DNA from: CAZKWY01 sp964556655
GTDB lineage: Bacteria > Patescibacteriota > Minisyncoccia > Portnoybacterales > UBA2143
NCBI GenBank assembly: GCA_964556655.1
Contig: CAZKWY010000001.1
Span: forward strand, 29,974-93,973
Direction of reading: 5' to 3'
Length of the DNA stretch: 64,000 nt
Of this stretch, positions 32,475 to 41,433 are shown in pieces. How positions within the stretch are numbered: position 1 is the stretch's first letter; each line of letters opens with the position of its first letter. A program made the translations under genes and the position numbers. Under the pieces are notes generated by a model. It saw nothing but the letters and a program-made list of their open reading frames with translations. It searched no databases and was not told where the DNA came from.

Positions 32475-33485
32475 TTAAAAAAGACTGTTTTCTTCTTCTG
32501 GATAAGTTTTCTTAAGGTGGTGGTAAGCGGAAGGAGTAGTTATTCTCCCTCGGGGAGTGCGGCAAAGAAAGCCTAATTGCATAAGATACGGCTCATAGAC
32601 ATCCGCGATGGTGTCCGTTTCTTCATTGGAAGCTGCGGCCATGGCCTGAAGGCCTACAGGACCGCCGTTGAATTTCTCGATAATCATTTCTAAGAGGTGG
32701 CGGTCTGACGGCTCTAGTCCGAGGTGGTCTATTTCCATCATTGCTAGCGCTTCTTGGGCCGATTTTTCGTTGATTATTCCGTCTCCTTTAACTTGACTAT
32801 AATCGCGGACTCTTTTTAAGAGGCGGTTGGCAACTCGCGGAGTTCGCCGAGCTGATTGGGCGATTGTTAAAAGAGCTTTTTCGTTTTTTATTTCAACATT
32901 CAATATTTGGGCCGAGCGGGCAATAATTTTTTTAATTTCTGAAGGATCGTAAAAATCAAGACGATAAGCGGCTCCAAAGCGGCTTCTTAAAGGGGAGGAC
33001 AAGAGACCGATTCTTGTGGTGGCGCCGATGAGAGTGAAACGAGGCAGATCTAATTGGAGGGTGCGCGCCGATGGCCCTTTGCCAATAACAATATCCAAAA
33101 CAAAATCTTCCATAGCTGGATACAGGGTTTCTTCCACAGTCTTGTTTAGGCGATGACATTCATCAATAAAAATGATGTCGCCGTTTTCCAAGTTGGTCAG
33201 AATAGAAGCCAAATCTCCGACCTTTTCAATAGCCGGCCCAGAAGTAATTTTAATATGGCGGCCCATTTCTTTGGCGATAATATAGGCAAGACTAGTTTTA
33301 CCCAGCCCGCTTGGCCCGTGAAGCAGAGTATGGTCGATAGGCTCTCCTCTTCTTTGCGCGGCCTCTATTAAGATAGAAAGATTTTTCTTTATTTTTTCTT
33401 GGCCGATATATTCGTTAAAACTTCTAGGGCGCAAAGTGTTTTCTATGGTTTTGTCTTCGCTTTTTTTTTGCGAATTAGTAAGCAT
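32475..33485 (-). CDS. ruvB: Holliday junction branch migration helicase RuvB
   Basis: 336 aa AAA+ motor. [18 protein letters not shown] opens the protein. Walker A is [15 protein letters not shown] (about residues 57-71), Walker B is [12 protein letters not shown] (about 108-119), and sensor and arginine-finger regions follow ([20 protein letters not shown]). A C-terminal winged helix is marked by [13 protein letters not shown]. It drives branch migration with RuvA. It heads a minus-strand set with the LTD protein, yebC and ruvC. Confidence 0.96.
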   Translation of the reverse strand: MLTNSQKKSEDKTIENTLRPRSFNEYIGQEKIKKNLSILIEAAQRRGEPIDHTLLHGPSGLGKTSLAYIIAKEMGRHIKITSGPAIEKVGDLASILTNLENGDIIFIDECHRLNKTVEETLYPAMEDFVLDIVIGKGPSARTLQLDLPRFTLIGATTRIGLLSSPLRSRFGAAYRLDFYDPSEIKKIIARSAQILNVEIKNEKALLTIAQSARRTPRVANRLLKRVRDYSQVKGDGIINEKSAQEALAMMEIDHLGLEPSDRHLLEMIIEKFNGGPVGLQAMAAASNEETDTIADVYEPYLMQLGFLCRTPRGRITTPSAYHHLKKTYPEEENSLF

Positions 33486-33513
33486 AATTTGATTGAGGAT
33501 GCTCCTCTCTCTA

Positions 33514-33542
33514 TTGACAAAGATTTATAAATCTGTTATTAT
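33514..33542 (+). promoter_or_regulatory. Promoter of the large structured RNA, with a palindrome in the spacer
   Basis: TTGACA (33514-33519), 17-nt spacer, TATTAT (33537-33542), start expected near 33549. The spacer contains the perfect 14-bp palindrome AGATTTATAAATCT (33521-33534), a possible operator. Confidence 0.75.
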
Positions 33543-33548
33543 CTCAAA

Positions 33549-33868
33549 AATGGAGAAATAAAACTCCATTATTTTTAATCTTTGACAAACTGCAGGCAAT
33601 AGGGCTTTTTATTTTATGAGACAGCCCGATGGGATTTCCTCTTAGTTTTCGGATATCCTGGCGCCTTCCACTTACTTGCTAAGAGGCATGATGATAAAAC
33701 ATCAAACGGTGAAAACCGCTTTTCTGTTGGCAAGTAAGTGGGAGGACAAGCTGGGTTATTCCTCGGAGCAATCTTTCTTTCTGTCCTCAGGCAGAGAGTC
33801 TTTGCCTGCAGCTTGGCAAAGATTAATTCATACGTCCCTCTTTAATATTTAAAGAGGGGTTATTTTTT
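33549..33868 (+). ncRNA. Unidentified structured RNA, about 320 nt
   Basis: A gene-sized segment with no ORF, bounded by its own promoter and an intrinsic terminator. A small 5' hairpin is AATGGAG/CTCCATT (33549-33570). A long closing stem pairs 33575-33597 with 33804-33826 (21 of 23 positions). A 16-position stem pairs 33664-33679 with 33730-33745 (one G-U). That stem holds two apical hairpins, GATG/CATC and CGGT-GAAA-ACCG with a GNRA tetraloop (33707-33718). GAGGACA/TGTCCTC (33742-33748 with 33782-33788) and CAGGCA/TGCCTG (33788-33808) offer alternative pairings. It lacks tmRNA, RNase P, SRP and 6S signatures. ruvB diverges on one side and the pilB-like gene converges on the other. Confidence 0.7.
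33836..33868 (+). terminator. Terminator of the large structured RNA
   Basis: Stem CCCTCTTT / AAAGAGGG with a 7-nt loop followed by GTTATTTTTT. It overlaps the last codons of the convergent pilB-like gene. Confidence 0.75.
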
Positions 33869-35555
33869 CAGCGGCTATTTGATAAGAGCCAACCTCTCTT
33901 TCTATTTCTTCTAAGCTGGTGATGCCTTCGCTAGCCTTAAGAAGGGCGTCTTGAATCATGAGGATCATTCCTTCTCGACGGGCCGTCCCTTGGATTTGGG
34001 AGGCAGAGGCTTTATCAATGATTAACTGTCCAATTTTGTGGCTTACTGCTAAAAACTCAAAAACGCCAACTCTTCCTTGGTAGCCAAGGCCGTGGCAAGA
34101 AGAACAGCCTTGCGGTTGATAGAATTGTCTAGAAGGAGGGATTTTTATGCCGGCTGAAGAGGGTATGCAAGAAATAACTTTTTCAATAGCCTCCAGGCCT
34201 TTTGGCGAAGGCTGGTGTTTCTTTTTGCACTCAGGGCAGAGCTTTCTGACAAGTCTTTGGGCGATAATAAGGGTAAGCGCTGAAGCTAAAGAATCAGGCC
34301 TCGCTCCCATGCCTGTTAAACGAGGGATGGCGCCAGCCGCTTCATTAGTGTGAAGGGTGGAAAAAACAATATGGCCGGTCAGAGAAAACTGAATGGCGAT
34401 GTCGGCGCTTTCTTGGTCTCTAATTTCTCCTACCATAAGAATATCCGGGTCCTGTCTGACAATAGCTCTTAGGGATTGGGCAAAAGTATGGCCGCGACGC
34501 TGGCTGATTTGGGTTTGAGTAATGCCTTCCAGTTGATATTCAATAGGATTTTCTACAGTGATAATTTTGTTTCCTGGCTGGTTGACGTAATTTAGAAAAG
34601 AATAGAGGGTAGTTGTTTTCCCGGAGCCTGTAGGGCCGGTAGAAAGAATCATTCCATTGGGTTGGCCAATTTGCTTTTCTACCAAGGGGAGAAGCTCTTT
34701 TTTAATGCCAAGGTCGCGCAAAGAGGGTTTTACTTGTCCTATTCCCAAAAGACGCATGACAATTGTTTCTCCGTGGTTACTGGGCAAAAGAGAGACTCTT
34801 ACATCTATTTCTTGCTTGATTCTGCTTGATGATTTGATGTGAATAGAAAAACGTCCGTCTTGGCTGATGTCACGGACGTTTAAAAGCATATCGGAAAGCG
34901 TTTTAATTCTGGAAAGAATAAAAAGATAATCTTTATTAGGCATATCGGCCGCTTTTTGAAGGATCCCATCAACGCGATAGCGTAATCTTGTCTTGTTTTT
35001 TTCCGGCTCTAAATGAATATCCGAAGCTTTCATCTTGAGGGCGCCTGCGATAATAGCCGAAAGAAGTTTTGTCGTAGAAAGATGGCGGATAGTTTTTTCT
35101 AATTCTTGGATAGTAGCCAGAGATTTTTCAAGCTGGGACAATTCTTCTTTGGGGATATTAAAAACGCCGCGGAGGGGCGCTTTTTTAGATAGAGAAGCGC
35201 TAGACTGGTAAGCAGGCCATCTTTTTTTAAGGCCGCTTAAGGAAACGACAAAAATTTGGCACTGGAAGCCTTTGGCTTGAAGATGTTCAATAATTTTTTG
35301 GGCTTTTTTATTTTGGGGATCTGCGGCAGCAATTATTATTTTGGGGCCGCTTTTATCAATAACAAGAACTTTTGCTTGTTTTGCTTGCTCTTCAGGAATA
35401 GTGGCCATGTCCTCCGCGTCTATTGGGGCAAGAGACAAATCAAGATAGGGCAAATCTAATTTTTGGGCTAGCTGTTTGGCCCTGGTCTCTTCTTCTTGTT
35501 TTTTGATTTGAGCCAGTTTTTCCTCTAGTTGTTTTTTGCTCTTGAGCTCGGACAT
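33849..35555 (-). CDS. PilB/GspE-family type IV pilus assembly or type II secretion ATPase
   Basis: 568 aa. The N-terminal MshEN-like domain (about residues 35-120) is followed by the motor. Key motor sequences are Walker A STGPTGSGKTTTLY (about 305-318), the Asp box, Walker B PDILMVGEIRDQESAD and the His box GHIVFSTLHTNEA. Four cysteines of the zinc site occur as CPEC and CSSC. It powers pilus extension. It stands alone here: no pilins, PilC or PilM are nearby, so the rest must be elsewhere. Confidence 0.93.
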   Translation of the reverse strand: MSELKSKKQLEEKLAQIKKQEEETRAKQLAQKLDLPYLDLSLAPIDAEDMATIPEEQAKQAKVLVIDKSGPKIIIAAADPQNKKAQKIIEHLQAKGFQCQIFVVSLSGLKKRWPAYQSSASLSKKAPLRGVFNIPKEELSQLEKSLATIQELEKTIRHLSTTKLLSAIIAGALKMKASDIHLEPEKNKTRLRYRVDGILQKAADMPNKDYLFILSRIKTLSDMLLNVRDISQDGRFSIHIKSSSRIKQEIDVRVSLLPSNHGETIVMRLLGIGQVKPSLRDLGIKKELLPLVEKQIGQPNGMILSTGPTGSGKTTTLYSFLNYVNQPGNKIITVENPIEYQLEGITQTQISQRRGHTFAQSLRAIVRQDPDILMVGEIRDQESADIAIQFSLTGHIVFSTLHTNEAAGAIPRLTGMGARPDSLASALTLIIAQRLVRKLCPECKKKHQPSPKGLEAIEKVISCIPSSAGIKIPPSRQFYQPQGCSSCHGLGYQGRVGVFEFLAVSHKIGQLIIDKASASQIQGTARREGMILMIQDALLKASEGITSLEEIEREVGSYQIAAEKITPL

Positions 35556-35638
35556 ATTTTTAAAGCTTCTTTTAAAATAAAATGGCTTTGCTTTTCTTAA
35601 AGAAAGTCTAGCTTATTTTTTCCACAGGGTCAAACTGA

Positions 35639-35667
35639 TTGTTTTGGCATTATGGCTGTAGTATAAT
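35639..35667 (+). promoter_or_regulatory. Promoter of tsaE-exonuclease operon, leaderless type
   Basis: TTGTTT (35639-35644), 17-nt spacer, TATAAT (35662-35667). The start point expected at about 35674 coincides with the GTG codon at 35675. Confidence 0.65.
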
Positions 35668-35674
35668 AAAAATA

Positions 35675-36151
35675 GTGAAAGCGAACAATTTATTGGAGGT
35701 TGTTGTCAAAAGCAAAGAAGAAATGAAGAAAGTAGGCCTTCTTTTAGGGCGGGAGATTAAGCAGACTATGGCAGAAAGAAAAAAGTCTTTGGTTATCTGC
35801 CTAAAAGGCGAATTGGGAAGCGGCAAGACGACTTTTGTTCAAGGACTGGCCCAAGGATTAGAGGGGAAAGGTAAAATCACCAGCCCTACTTTTGTGATTA
35901 TGAAAAAAATTCCTGTTTCGGCTGGCTTTTTATATCATTTTGACTGTTATCGCCTCCATGGCAAAAAAGAAGCGATCGAGTTGGGCTTTGACGAAATTAT
36001 TTCTTTTCCCAAAAATATTGTTGTCATTGAATGGCCGGAAAAGATTAGAAGCCTTCTTCCCGCGGGCGTTCTTTGGATAAAATTTGTTCATTTGTCAGAG
36101 GGCCAGAGAAAAATTGAAATTGGAACAAAACGATTAAGCAGGGAAAGTTAA
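35675..36151 (+). CDS. tsaE: tRNA t6A biosynthesis ATPase TsaE
   Basis: 158 aa from GTG 35675. P-loop ATPase that supports the TsaBD complex in making N6-threonylcarbamoyladenosine at position 37 of ANN-decoding tRNAs. Walker A is CLKGELGSGKTTFVQGLAQGL, then ITSPTFVIMKKI, HFDCYRL, LGFDEII, and IEWPEKI. The GTG is placed one nucleotide after the predicted transcription start. The in-frame TTG at 35693 is an alternative. The stop abuts the ATG of the exonuclease. tsaC starts at the right edge of the window. Confidence 0.92.
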   Translation: MKANNLLEVVVKSKEEMKKVGLLLGREIKQTMAERKKSLVICLKGELGSGKTTFVQGLAQGLEGKGKITSPTFVIMKKIPVSAGFLYHFDCYRLHGKKEAIELGFDEIISFPKNIVVIEWPEKIRSLLPAGVLWIKFVHLSEGQRKIEIGTKRLSRES

Positions 36152-37021
36152 ATGAAAAAGCAAACGAGCAAAGCAGTTATCCTTGACAGTAATTCTTTGG
36201 TCCATCGGGCTTATCATGCTCTGCCGCCTTTAAAGACGCCGCGAGGATGTTTGGTCAATGTTGTTTATGGTTTTATTTCAATATTTTTCAAAATTATTAA
36301 TGACACCGCGCCTGCTTATGTGGCGGCGGCCTTTGACTTAGAGGGCCCGACCTTTAGGGATGAAATTTACCATGAGTATAAGGCTAAGAGGGTTAGGCCG
36401 TCACAGGAAATGTATGATCAAATTCCTCTGATAAAGGAATTTCTCGATTGTCTTTCCGTGGCTATTTACGAAAAAAAAGGCTTTGAGGCAGACGATATTA
36501 TTGGGACAATTGTAGAAAAAAATTCATCCAGGCCTCTTACTAATATTATTATTACTGGTGATTTAGATACTCTTCAATTGGTTAACAGCAAAACAAGAGT
36601 TTATTTAAGCCAAGGAGGGGGAAGGGTTAAAATTTATGATTTTTCTTCGGTCAAAGAACGTTATGGATTCGCGCCTTGTTATCTGCCTGATTTTAGAGGG
36701 CTGAGGGGAGATCCTTCTGACAATATTAGCGGAGTGCCGGGGATAGGAGAAAAAACAGCCCAAAGTCTTATTGTTGAGTTTGGCCGGCTGGAAAAGCTAT
36801 ATCAAGAAATAGAGAAAAGCTCTCTAGACCAAAAAATTAAATCTCGCTTGCTTGAATATAAAGGAGAAGCTTTTTTAAGCAAGCGCTTGTCAGAGATCAA
36901 AAGAGACGCGCCCATTCCTTATTCTTTAAGGGAATGCCAATGGGGCGGATATGATCGCAAAAAAGCAAATGATTTTCTTGAGGGGTTGGGTTTTAAATCC
37001 TTAGTTGGGCGTCTGCCTTAA
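36152..37021 (+). CDS. 5'-3' exonuclease (DNA polymerase I N-terminal domain family)
   Basis: 289 aa flap-type nuclease. Metal-binding residues are visible in VILDSNSLVHRAYHAL, FDLEGPTFRDEIYHEYKAKR, GFEADDIIGT and TGDLDTLQL. The helix-hairpin-helix is GDPSDNISGVPGIGEKTAQSL. It matches the N-terminal third of Pol I without any polymerase part, so it resembles stand-alone exonucleases. It would remove RNA primers or flaps. It starts directly after the tsaE stop. Confidence 0.9.
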   Translation: MKKQTSKAVILDSNSLVHRAYHALPPLKTPRGCLVNVVYGFISIFFKIINDTAPAYVAAAFDLEGPTFRDEIYHEYKAKRVRPSQEMYDQIPLIKEFLDCLSVAIYEKKGFEADDIIGTIVEKNSSRPLTNIIITGDLDTLQLVNSKTRVYLSQGGGRVKIYDFSSVKERYGFAPCYLPDFRGLRGDPSDNISGVPGIGEKTAQSLIVEFGRLEKLYQEIEKSSLDQKIKSRLLEYKGEAFLSKRLSEIKRDAPIPYSLRECQWGGYDRKKANDFLEGLGFKSLVGRLP

Positions 37022-37039
37022 TAATAAATAAATTTTAAG

Positions 37040-37972
37040 ATGGAGCTAAAAAAAATCATCAAAGAGAAAATTCTTCTTTTAGGGCCGGAGTATGAATTTG
37101 AGGGTGCTGATCTCTATTGCGATCTAAAAAAGAAGATTGCCGAAAACAATCGTATTAGATATGTTATTGTAATTATTTTTATTATCAATCCTTTTTTGAT
37201 GAGATTTCTCTTTGGGGTGGCAATCCCTTACATGGCTTCTTTCCTGGCTGGCATTATTTTGATTTATACTTATTTTTCTCAAGTGGTCGTTAACAAAAAT
37301 ATTTTTAAGACTGCTAGCAGTTTAAGTAATTTTTATTTGTTCTTTTTAATCATTTTAGACCTAATTATTTTCTTGCCGTTTGCTTTTCATTATATGAGCG
37401 GACTTAATTGGATTCATCTAATGATTTACTGCTATTTTATTGTTTACGGCTACTTGGTTTTTCCCAAGTATTGGCAGGCGGGTCTTTTGACGGTGGCAGT
37501 AGTTGTTTCGGCAGTAGAAACAGGTCTCTTGGACTATCTTAGGATATTGGAGCCGGTTCAAATCTTTCCTGAACTAATGAACAATCCCCAGCTTCATAAA
37601 GGATTTTTTCTGGCGACTTCAGTAACTTTTTTTATCATTTTATATTTTATTGCTTATTGGAGCTATTCTTTCGCCCGTTATCTCAAAGATGAAAAAGAAG
37701 AACTAAGAGAAGCCAAGACAAAATTAGAAAAGATAAAGAGCGGTTTAGAGGAAGAGGTGGGGCAGAGAACTATGGCTTTGCAAAAAGAAAAAGAACTTCT
37801 TGACAAAAGAGTTAGAGAAAGGACTGAAGAGCTCCAAGAAAAGGTCAATGATTTAGAGAGATTTCATCGCTTAACAGTTGGAAGGGAGTTAAGGATGATT
37901 GAACTTAAAAAGAAAGTCGAACAATTTGATAAAAAGAAAAAAGAGAAAAATAAAAAAAATAAATCGAGCTAA
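37040..37972 (+). CDS. Membrane sensor-like protein with coiled coil, no kinase domain
   Basis: 310 aa. Six membrane helices lie between about residues 45 and 215. A long coiled coil follows (about 220-300: RYLKDEKEELREAKTKLEKI, KEKELLDKRVRERTEELQEKV), then ERFHRLTVGRELRMIELKKKVE and a lysine-rich end. The last phrase is a well-known linker in hybrid sensors just before a PAS or histidine kinase module, but here the chain ends. It may be an input module working with the PAS histidine kinase encoded two genes later, by inference. Confidence 0.65.
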   Translation: MELKKIIKEKILLLGPEYEFEGADLYCDLKKKIAENNRIRYVIVIIFIINPFLMRFLFGVAIPYMASFLAGIILIYTYFSQVVVNKNIFKTASSLSNFYLFFLIILDLIIFLPFAFHYMSGLNWIHLMIYCYFIVYGYLVFPKYWQAGLLTVAVVVSAVETGLLDYLRILEPVQIFPELMNNPQLHKGFFLATSVTFFIILYFIAYWSYSFARYLKDEKEELREAKTKLEKIKSGLEEEVGQRTMALQKEKELLDKRVRERTEELQEKVNDLERFHRLTVGRELRMIELKKKVEQFDKKKKEKNKKNKSS

Positions 37973-37993
37973 TAAGGCCGTCATTTTGGTCTT

Positions 37994-39172
37994 ATGGTTT
38001 TTAAGCAGATGAAAGTAGGCATTGTTGGGAGCGGAGTGGCCGGTTTAACTTGCGCTTACCGGCTTTCCCAAAAGAAAATAGAAACTATCAACATAGAAAG
38101 AGAGCCTTTTATCGGCGGTCGGCTCTTTTATAATATTGGAGCTATTACTGGCGAGGATGTTTACCCAAGGACGCACAGTCTCATTAAGGACCTAGGCATA
38201 GAAGTCTTAGTGACGCCCCTCGCTCCGTCTGAGCTGGCGGTAGTAGGCGGCAAAAAAGTGATAGGAGCTGAAACGGCTCCGGAAATGCTAAAACAACTTT
38301 CCAAAGAAGATCTTGATTATTACCAGGAATTTATGAAAACTTTAGCCACCCTTGACTTTGATGGCGGGACTGGCGAGATAGAAAAATTAAGAGACATCTC
38401 TTTAGAGGAGTATTTAAAGGACTGTCCTGATTCTATCAAGCATTTCTTTGTTAGCGCTATTATGAACTTTGTTTTTGAAAGCGATTACAGCAAGATGGCG
38501 GCTGATTACGGACTTTTTGTCTTAAAGCATGGTTTTGATGTTTTTGCCGGCAAGGGATATATCTTTGAAGAAAGCTTAATCCCTCTAGGCAATGTTTTAG
38601 AAGAAAAAGTTAGGCAAGCAGGTGGAAAAATTGAAAACGACTCATTAGTAGAAGAGATTACGGAAGAAGGAGGAGAATTTAGGATAAAATATGACCAGAA
38701 AAAGAAAGAAAAAGATATCGTTGTAGATAGAATTGTTCTGACGACGCCCCTTCCTGTTGCCAAAAAAATATTCCCTGCCTTAGAAATAACTAGCGATATT
38801 TTTTATAAGGACATTAAATGCTTTTTAGTTAAGGGAGAGCTCAAAGAAAATAGAAAACTTTTTGTCGGTGTTAGAGAACAGGATGTGAGCAATATGGATA
38901 TTATCTCCACGGGCCTTCCTTTTGAGCATTTAGTGATTCCTTTTGATCCGGGGAAAGAGATAGATTTTGACGTTTGGTATAATAGTTATTCTGTGATAGA
39001 CGAAAAAATAGTGCCTAACGGAATGTCTGTCCGCCCTCCAAAGGCGCGAATGCCAGAGCTAACCACTAATATTAAGGGGGCTTATTTGTGCGGAGATTTT
39101 TATCATTACCCGATGATTGAGGCTTCTGTTAATTCAGCTAACCAAGTAGTTGAAATGATCAGCAGTTATTAA
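37994..39172 (+). CDS. FAD-dependent oxidoreductase (amine oxidase / phytoene desaturase-like)
   Basis: 392 aa. The N-terminal dinucleotide fold is KVGIVGSGVAGLTCAYRLSQ with an acidic end at NIEREPFIGGRL. The C-terminal FAD motif is GAYLCGDFYHYPMIEASVNSANQVVEMI. The architecture fits the flavin amine oxidase, protoporphyrinogen oxidase and carotenoid desaturase superfamily; the substrate is unknown. ATG 38009 (MKVGIV) is an equally good start. It lies between the membrane sensor and the V4R-like gene. Confidence 0.85.
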   Translation: MVFKQMKVGIVGSGVAGLTCAYRLSQKKIETINIEREPFIGGRLFYNIGAITGEDVYPRTHSLIKDLGIEVLVTPLAPSELAVVGGKKVIGAETAPEMLKQLSKEDLDYYQEFMKTLATLDFDGGTGEIEKLRDISLEEYLKDCPDSIKHFFVSAIMNFVFESDYSKMAADYGLFVLKHGFDVFAGKGYIFEESLIPLGNVLEEKVRQAGGKIENDSLVEEITEEGGEFRIKYDQKKKEKDIVVDRIVLTTPLPVAKKIFPALEITSDIFYKDIKCFLVKGELKENRKLFVGVREQDVSNMDIISTGLPFEHLVIPFDPGKEIDFDVWYNSYSVIDEKIVPNGMSVRPPKARMPELTTNIKGAYLCGDFYHYPMIEASVNSANQVVEMISSY

Positions 39173-39185
39173 AAATAAAAAATTT

Positions 39186-39785
39186 ATGATTAATGCAGAA
39201 GAAGTGGAAAAATTAATGGCTCTGGAAGGGAGATGCCGAGGGGCGGTTTTTCAGACTGATGGGCAGTATATTATTAACCAAAAAGGCAGGGCCGGGATGG
39301 AGAAAATTAAGGAGCTGGGCAAAAAAATCGGCCAACCTATTCCCTACGGGAAAGAGGTTCAAGCTACTAGATGGTATCCTTTGGGTTGGCGTGTCATTTC
39401 ACTATTGATGGCACAAGAAGTTTTTGGCTGGGGAGAAAGAGATTTGTTCGATATGGGCTGCGAGGCGCCCAAAAAGTCATTTATTATCAAAACCATTCTT
39501 CGTTATTTTATCTCAATAGAAAAAACTTTTGCTGAAAGCTCTAAATATTGGGAAAAGCATTATTCTGTTGGCTTTCTAACAGCTCCTGAAATTAGCGAAG
39601 AAGAAAAGACGCTTGTTCTTCGTTTGGAAGAATTTAATGTCCATCCTATCCTTTGCCCTTATTTTAGGGGCTATTTTAAGGGACTGGCCAATTTGGTTAT
39701 TAGGACCGATAAAATAACCATTAAAGAGACGAAGTGCCCTTTTAAGGAAGGCGGCTACCACGAATTTGTCATTAAATGGGAGTAA
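39186..39785 (+). CDS. Putative small-molecule sensor (V4R / DUF2378-like)
   Basis: 199 aa soluble protein. The N-terminus (CRGAVFQTDGQYIINQKG, AGMEKIKELGKKIGQ) and the end (FRGYFKGLANLVIRTDKITIKETKCPFKEGGYHEFVIKW) recall the V4R/heme-NO-binding-like fold. There, a final G-x-x-C-x-F-x-I signature carries a metal or ligand cysteine, but here the position reads GGYHEFVI. The family assignment is tentative. It overlaps the true start region of the histidine kinase gene closely (14 bp apart), so it may be its input partner. Confidence 0.5.
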   Translation: MINAEEVEKLMALEGRCRGAVFQTDGQYIINQKGRAGMEKIKELGKKIGQPIPYGKEVQATRWYPLGWRVISLLMAQEVFGWGERDLFDMGCEAPKKSFIIKTILRYFISIEKTFAESSKYWEKHYSVGFLTAPEISEEEKTLVLRLEEFNVHPILCPYFRGYFKGLANLVIRTDKITIKETKCPFKEGGYHEFVIKWE

Positions 39786-39798
39786 TTTTTTACTATCA

Positions 39799-41361
39799 AT
39801 GGCGGAGGAAGAAAAATATTTACTTGAGCAAACAGAAGAGGATTTAGAAAACCTCGAAAAATATATCGAAGACTTTTCGATCTTTTTGCCTATGCCTGTT
39901 TGTTCGGTCAACCCGGCCGGCAACATTGTGGATGCCAACCAAGCTGCGGTTAATCTTACTGGCTACTCTGATATAGAGCTAATCGGTCAAAAAATAGAGT
40001 CTATTTTTAAAGATCAGGAAAGCGTCCGCCATTTATTTAATGATGTCTTAGAAAGGGGCGTAGTTAGAAAGAAAGAATTTATTCTTCTTTCTAAAAAAAG
40101 AAACAATATTCCTGTTAGTGTTTCGGCGGCGGCTAGAAAAGACAGCGTGGGCGATGTTATCGGAGTCTTTTGGGCTATGTCAGATATTACTGAAGCCAAG
40201 AAATGCCAAATAGGGCTGGAAGAAGAAGTCTCTGAAAGGATGCAGGAATTAGAAAGAACCAGAAGAGCTTTGCTCAATATGCTAGAAGACGCTGAAGGCT
40301 CAAGAAGGCTTTTAGAAGAGGAGAAAAATAAAACCAGAGCGACTTTGATAAGCTTGACTGACGGATTGATTGTTTTTGACAACAAGGAAAGAATTAGCTT
40401 AGTTAATCCTCAGGCAGAGCAGATTCTAGGAGTTAAAGAAAGCGAAGTTTTAGGCAAAAGGATTTCCCAGGCTAGAAAATTTGGGGAAATAAATAAGCTT
40501 TACCAGTTATTAGGAGGAGAAATTGCTTGGACTGGGCAAAGATACGAGCTTTTTCTAAAGGAACCTCTTAAAAGATATTTTCAGGTTTCTATTACTCCTG
40601 CTACTGCCGGAGGAGAGATTTTTGGCATGATGGTCGTCCTTCATGATATTACCAGAGAAAAAGAAATTGATCGCTTAAGAAACGAATTTGTTTCTATTGC
40701 CGCTCATCAGCTAAGAACGCCTCTTTCCGCTATCAAGTGGATTTTAAAGATTCTTCTAGACGGAGACGCGGGAGAGCTGAATAAAGAGCAAAACTCTCTT
40801 TTGCGAAAAGGGTATCAAAGCAATGAAAGGATGATCTCCTTAATTAACGATCTTTTGAATGTGGCTCGGATCGAAGAGGGGAGGTTTGTTTACGAACCGT
40901 CTTTTTGCTCCATAGAAAAAATTGTTAAAGAAAGAGTAGAGGGGTTAAAAGAGCTAGCGGAAAAGAAAGGCGTTAATCTTTCTTTCGATATGCCGGACAA
41001 GCCCTTGCCGCGGATTAAAGTAGATAAAGAAAAAATTGATCTAGTAGTGCAGAACTTTCTGGACAATGCTGTTAGCTTTACCTCCTTTGGCGGGAGGGTG
41101 ACAGCGTCAATAAAGCGTGATAATATGGTAATAAGATTTGCTGTTGAAGATACGGGAATAGGCATCCCAGAATCAGAACAAAACCGTATTTTCAAAAAGT
41201 TTTTCAGAGCGGAAAGCGCTATGCGTTCAGAATCAGAAGGAACCGGCTTAGGCTTATTTATCAGCAAAAATATTATTAAGGCTCATGGCGGAGAAATTGG
41301 TTTTGAGAGCGAGGAAAGAAAAGGAAGCACTTTTTGGTTTGAGTTGCCTATTAAAACATAG
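39799..41361 (+). CDS. PAS-domain sensor histidine kinase
   Basis: 520 aa from ATG 39799. A first PAS domain is at about residues 30-140 (MPVCSVNPAGNIVDANQAA, GYSDIELIGQ), followed by a coiled coil and a second PAS at about 190-290 (DGLIVFDNKERISLVNPQ). The HisKA box is FVSIAAHQLRTPLSAIKW (phospho-acceptor His). The HATPase has N box QNFLDNAVSF, G1 VEDTGIGIP, F box KKFFRAE and G2 GTGLGLFI. There are no membrane helices, so it is cytosolic and would need a partner for outside signals. An ATG at 39766 lies inside the previous gene and is unlikely. Confidence 0.93.
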   Translation: MAEEEKYLLEQTEEDLENLEKYIEDFSIFLPMPVCSVNPAGNIVDANQAAVNLTGYSDIELIGQKIESIFKDQESVRHLFNDVLERGVVRKKEFILLSKKRNNIPVSVSAAARKDSVGDVIGVFWAMSDITEAKKCQIGLEEEVSERMQELERTRRALLNMLEDAEGSRRLLEEEKNKTRATLISLTDGLIVFDNKERISLVNPQAEQILGVKESEVLGKRISQARKFGEINKLYQLLGGEIAWTGQRYELFLKEPLKRYFQVSITPATAGGEIFGMMVVLHDITREKEIDRLRNEFVSIAAHQLRTPLSAIKWILKILLDGDAGELNKEQNSLLRKGYQSNERMISLINDLLNVARIEEGRFVYEPSFCSIEKIVKERVEGLKELAEKKGVNLSFDMPDKPLPRIKVDKEKIDLVVQNFLDNAVSFTSFGGRVTASIKRDNMVIRFAVEDTGIGIPESEQNRIFKKFFRAESAMRSESEGTGLGLFISKNIIKAHGGEIGFESEERKGSTFWFELPIKT

Positions 41362-41382
41362 AAGGCACTTCTACGGTTTGCC

Positions 41383-41409
41383 CGCAAGAAGCGCTAGCCT
41401 CTTCTTGCG
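41383..41409. other. Hairpin between kinase and receiver genes
   Basis: Perfect 9-bp stem CGCAAGAAG / CTTCTTGCG with a 9-nt loop in the 72-nt gap. No T-run follows, so it is not an ordinary terminator. An mRNA stability or processing element is possible. Confidence 0.45.
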
Positions 41410-41433
41410 TTGCATTCTGGGTGCTATATAATA

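Noticed and set aside
33549..33868. Retron-type ncRNA (msr/msd), because long inverted repeats flank internal hairpins
   Set aside because: No reverse transcriptase gene or effector is adjacent; neighbours are ruvB and a pilB-like gene.
33549..33868. RNase P RNA or a second tmRNA, by size
   Set aside because: Core sequences of both are absent; the tmRNA is clearly at 45416-45804.
35639..35674. Extending tsaE to a TTG at 35639
   Set aside because: That codon is part of the promoter -35 box, and the added residues do not fit the family.
38411..38428. AAGGACTGTCCT inside the FAD oxidoreductase gene resembles the repeat arm
   Set aside because: Only 12 bases match and the AATTCTAGG core is missing; it encodes ordinary residues (KDCPD), so coincidence is likely.
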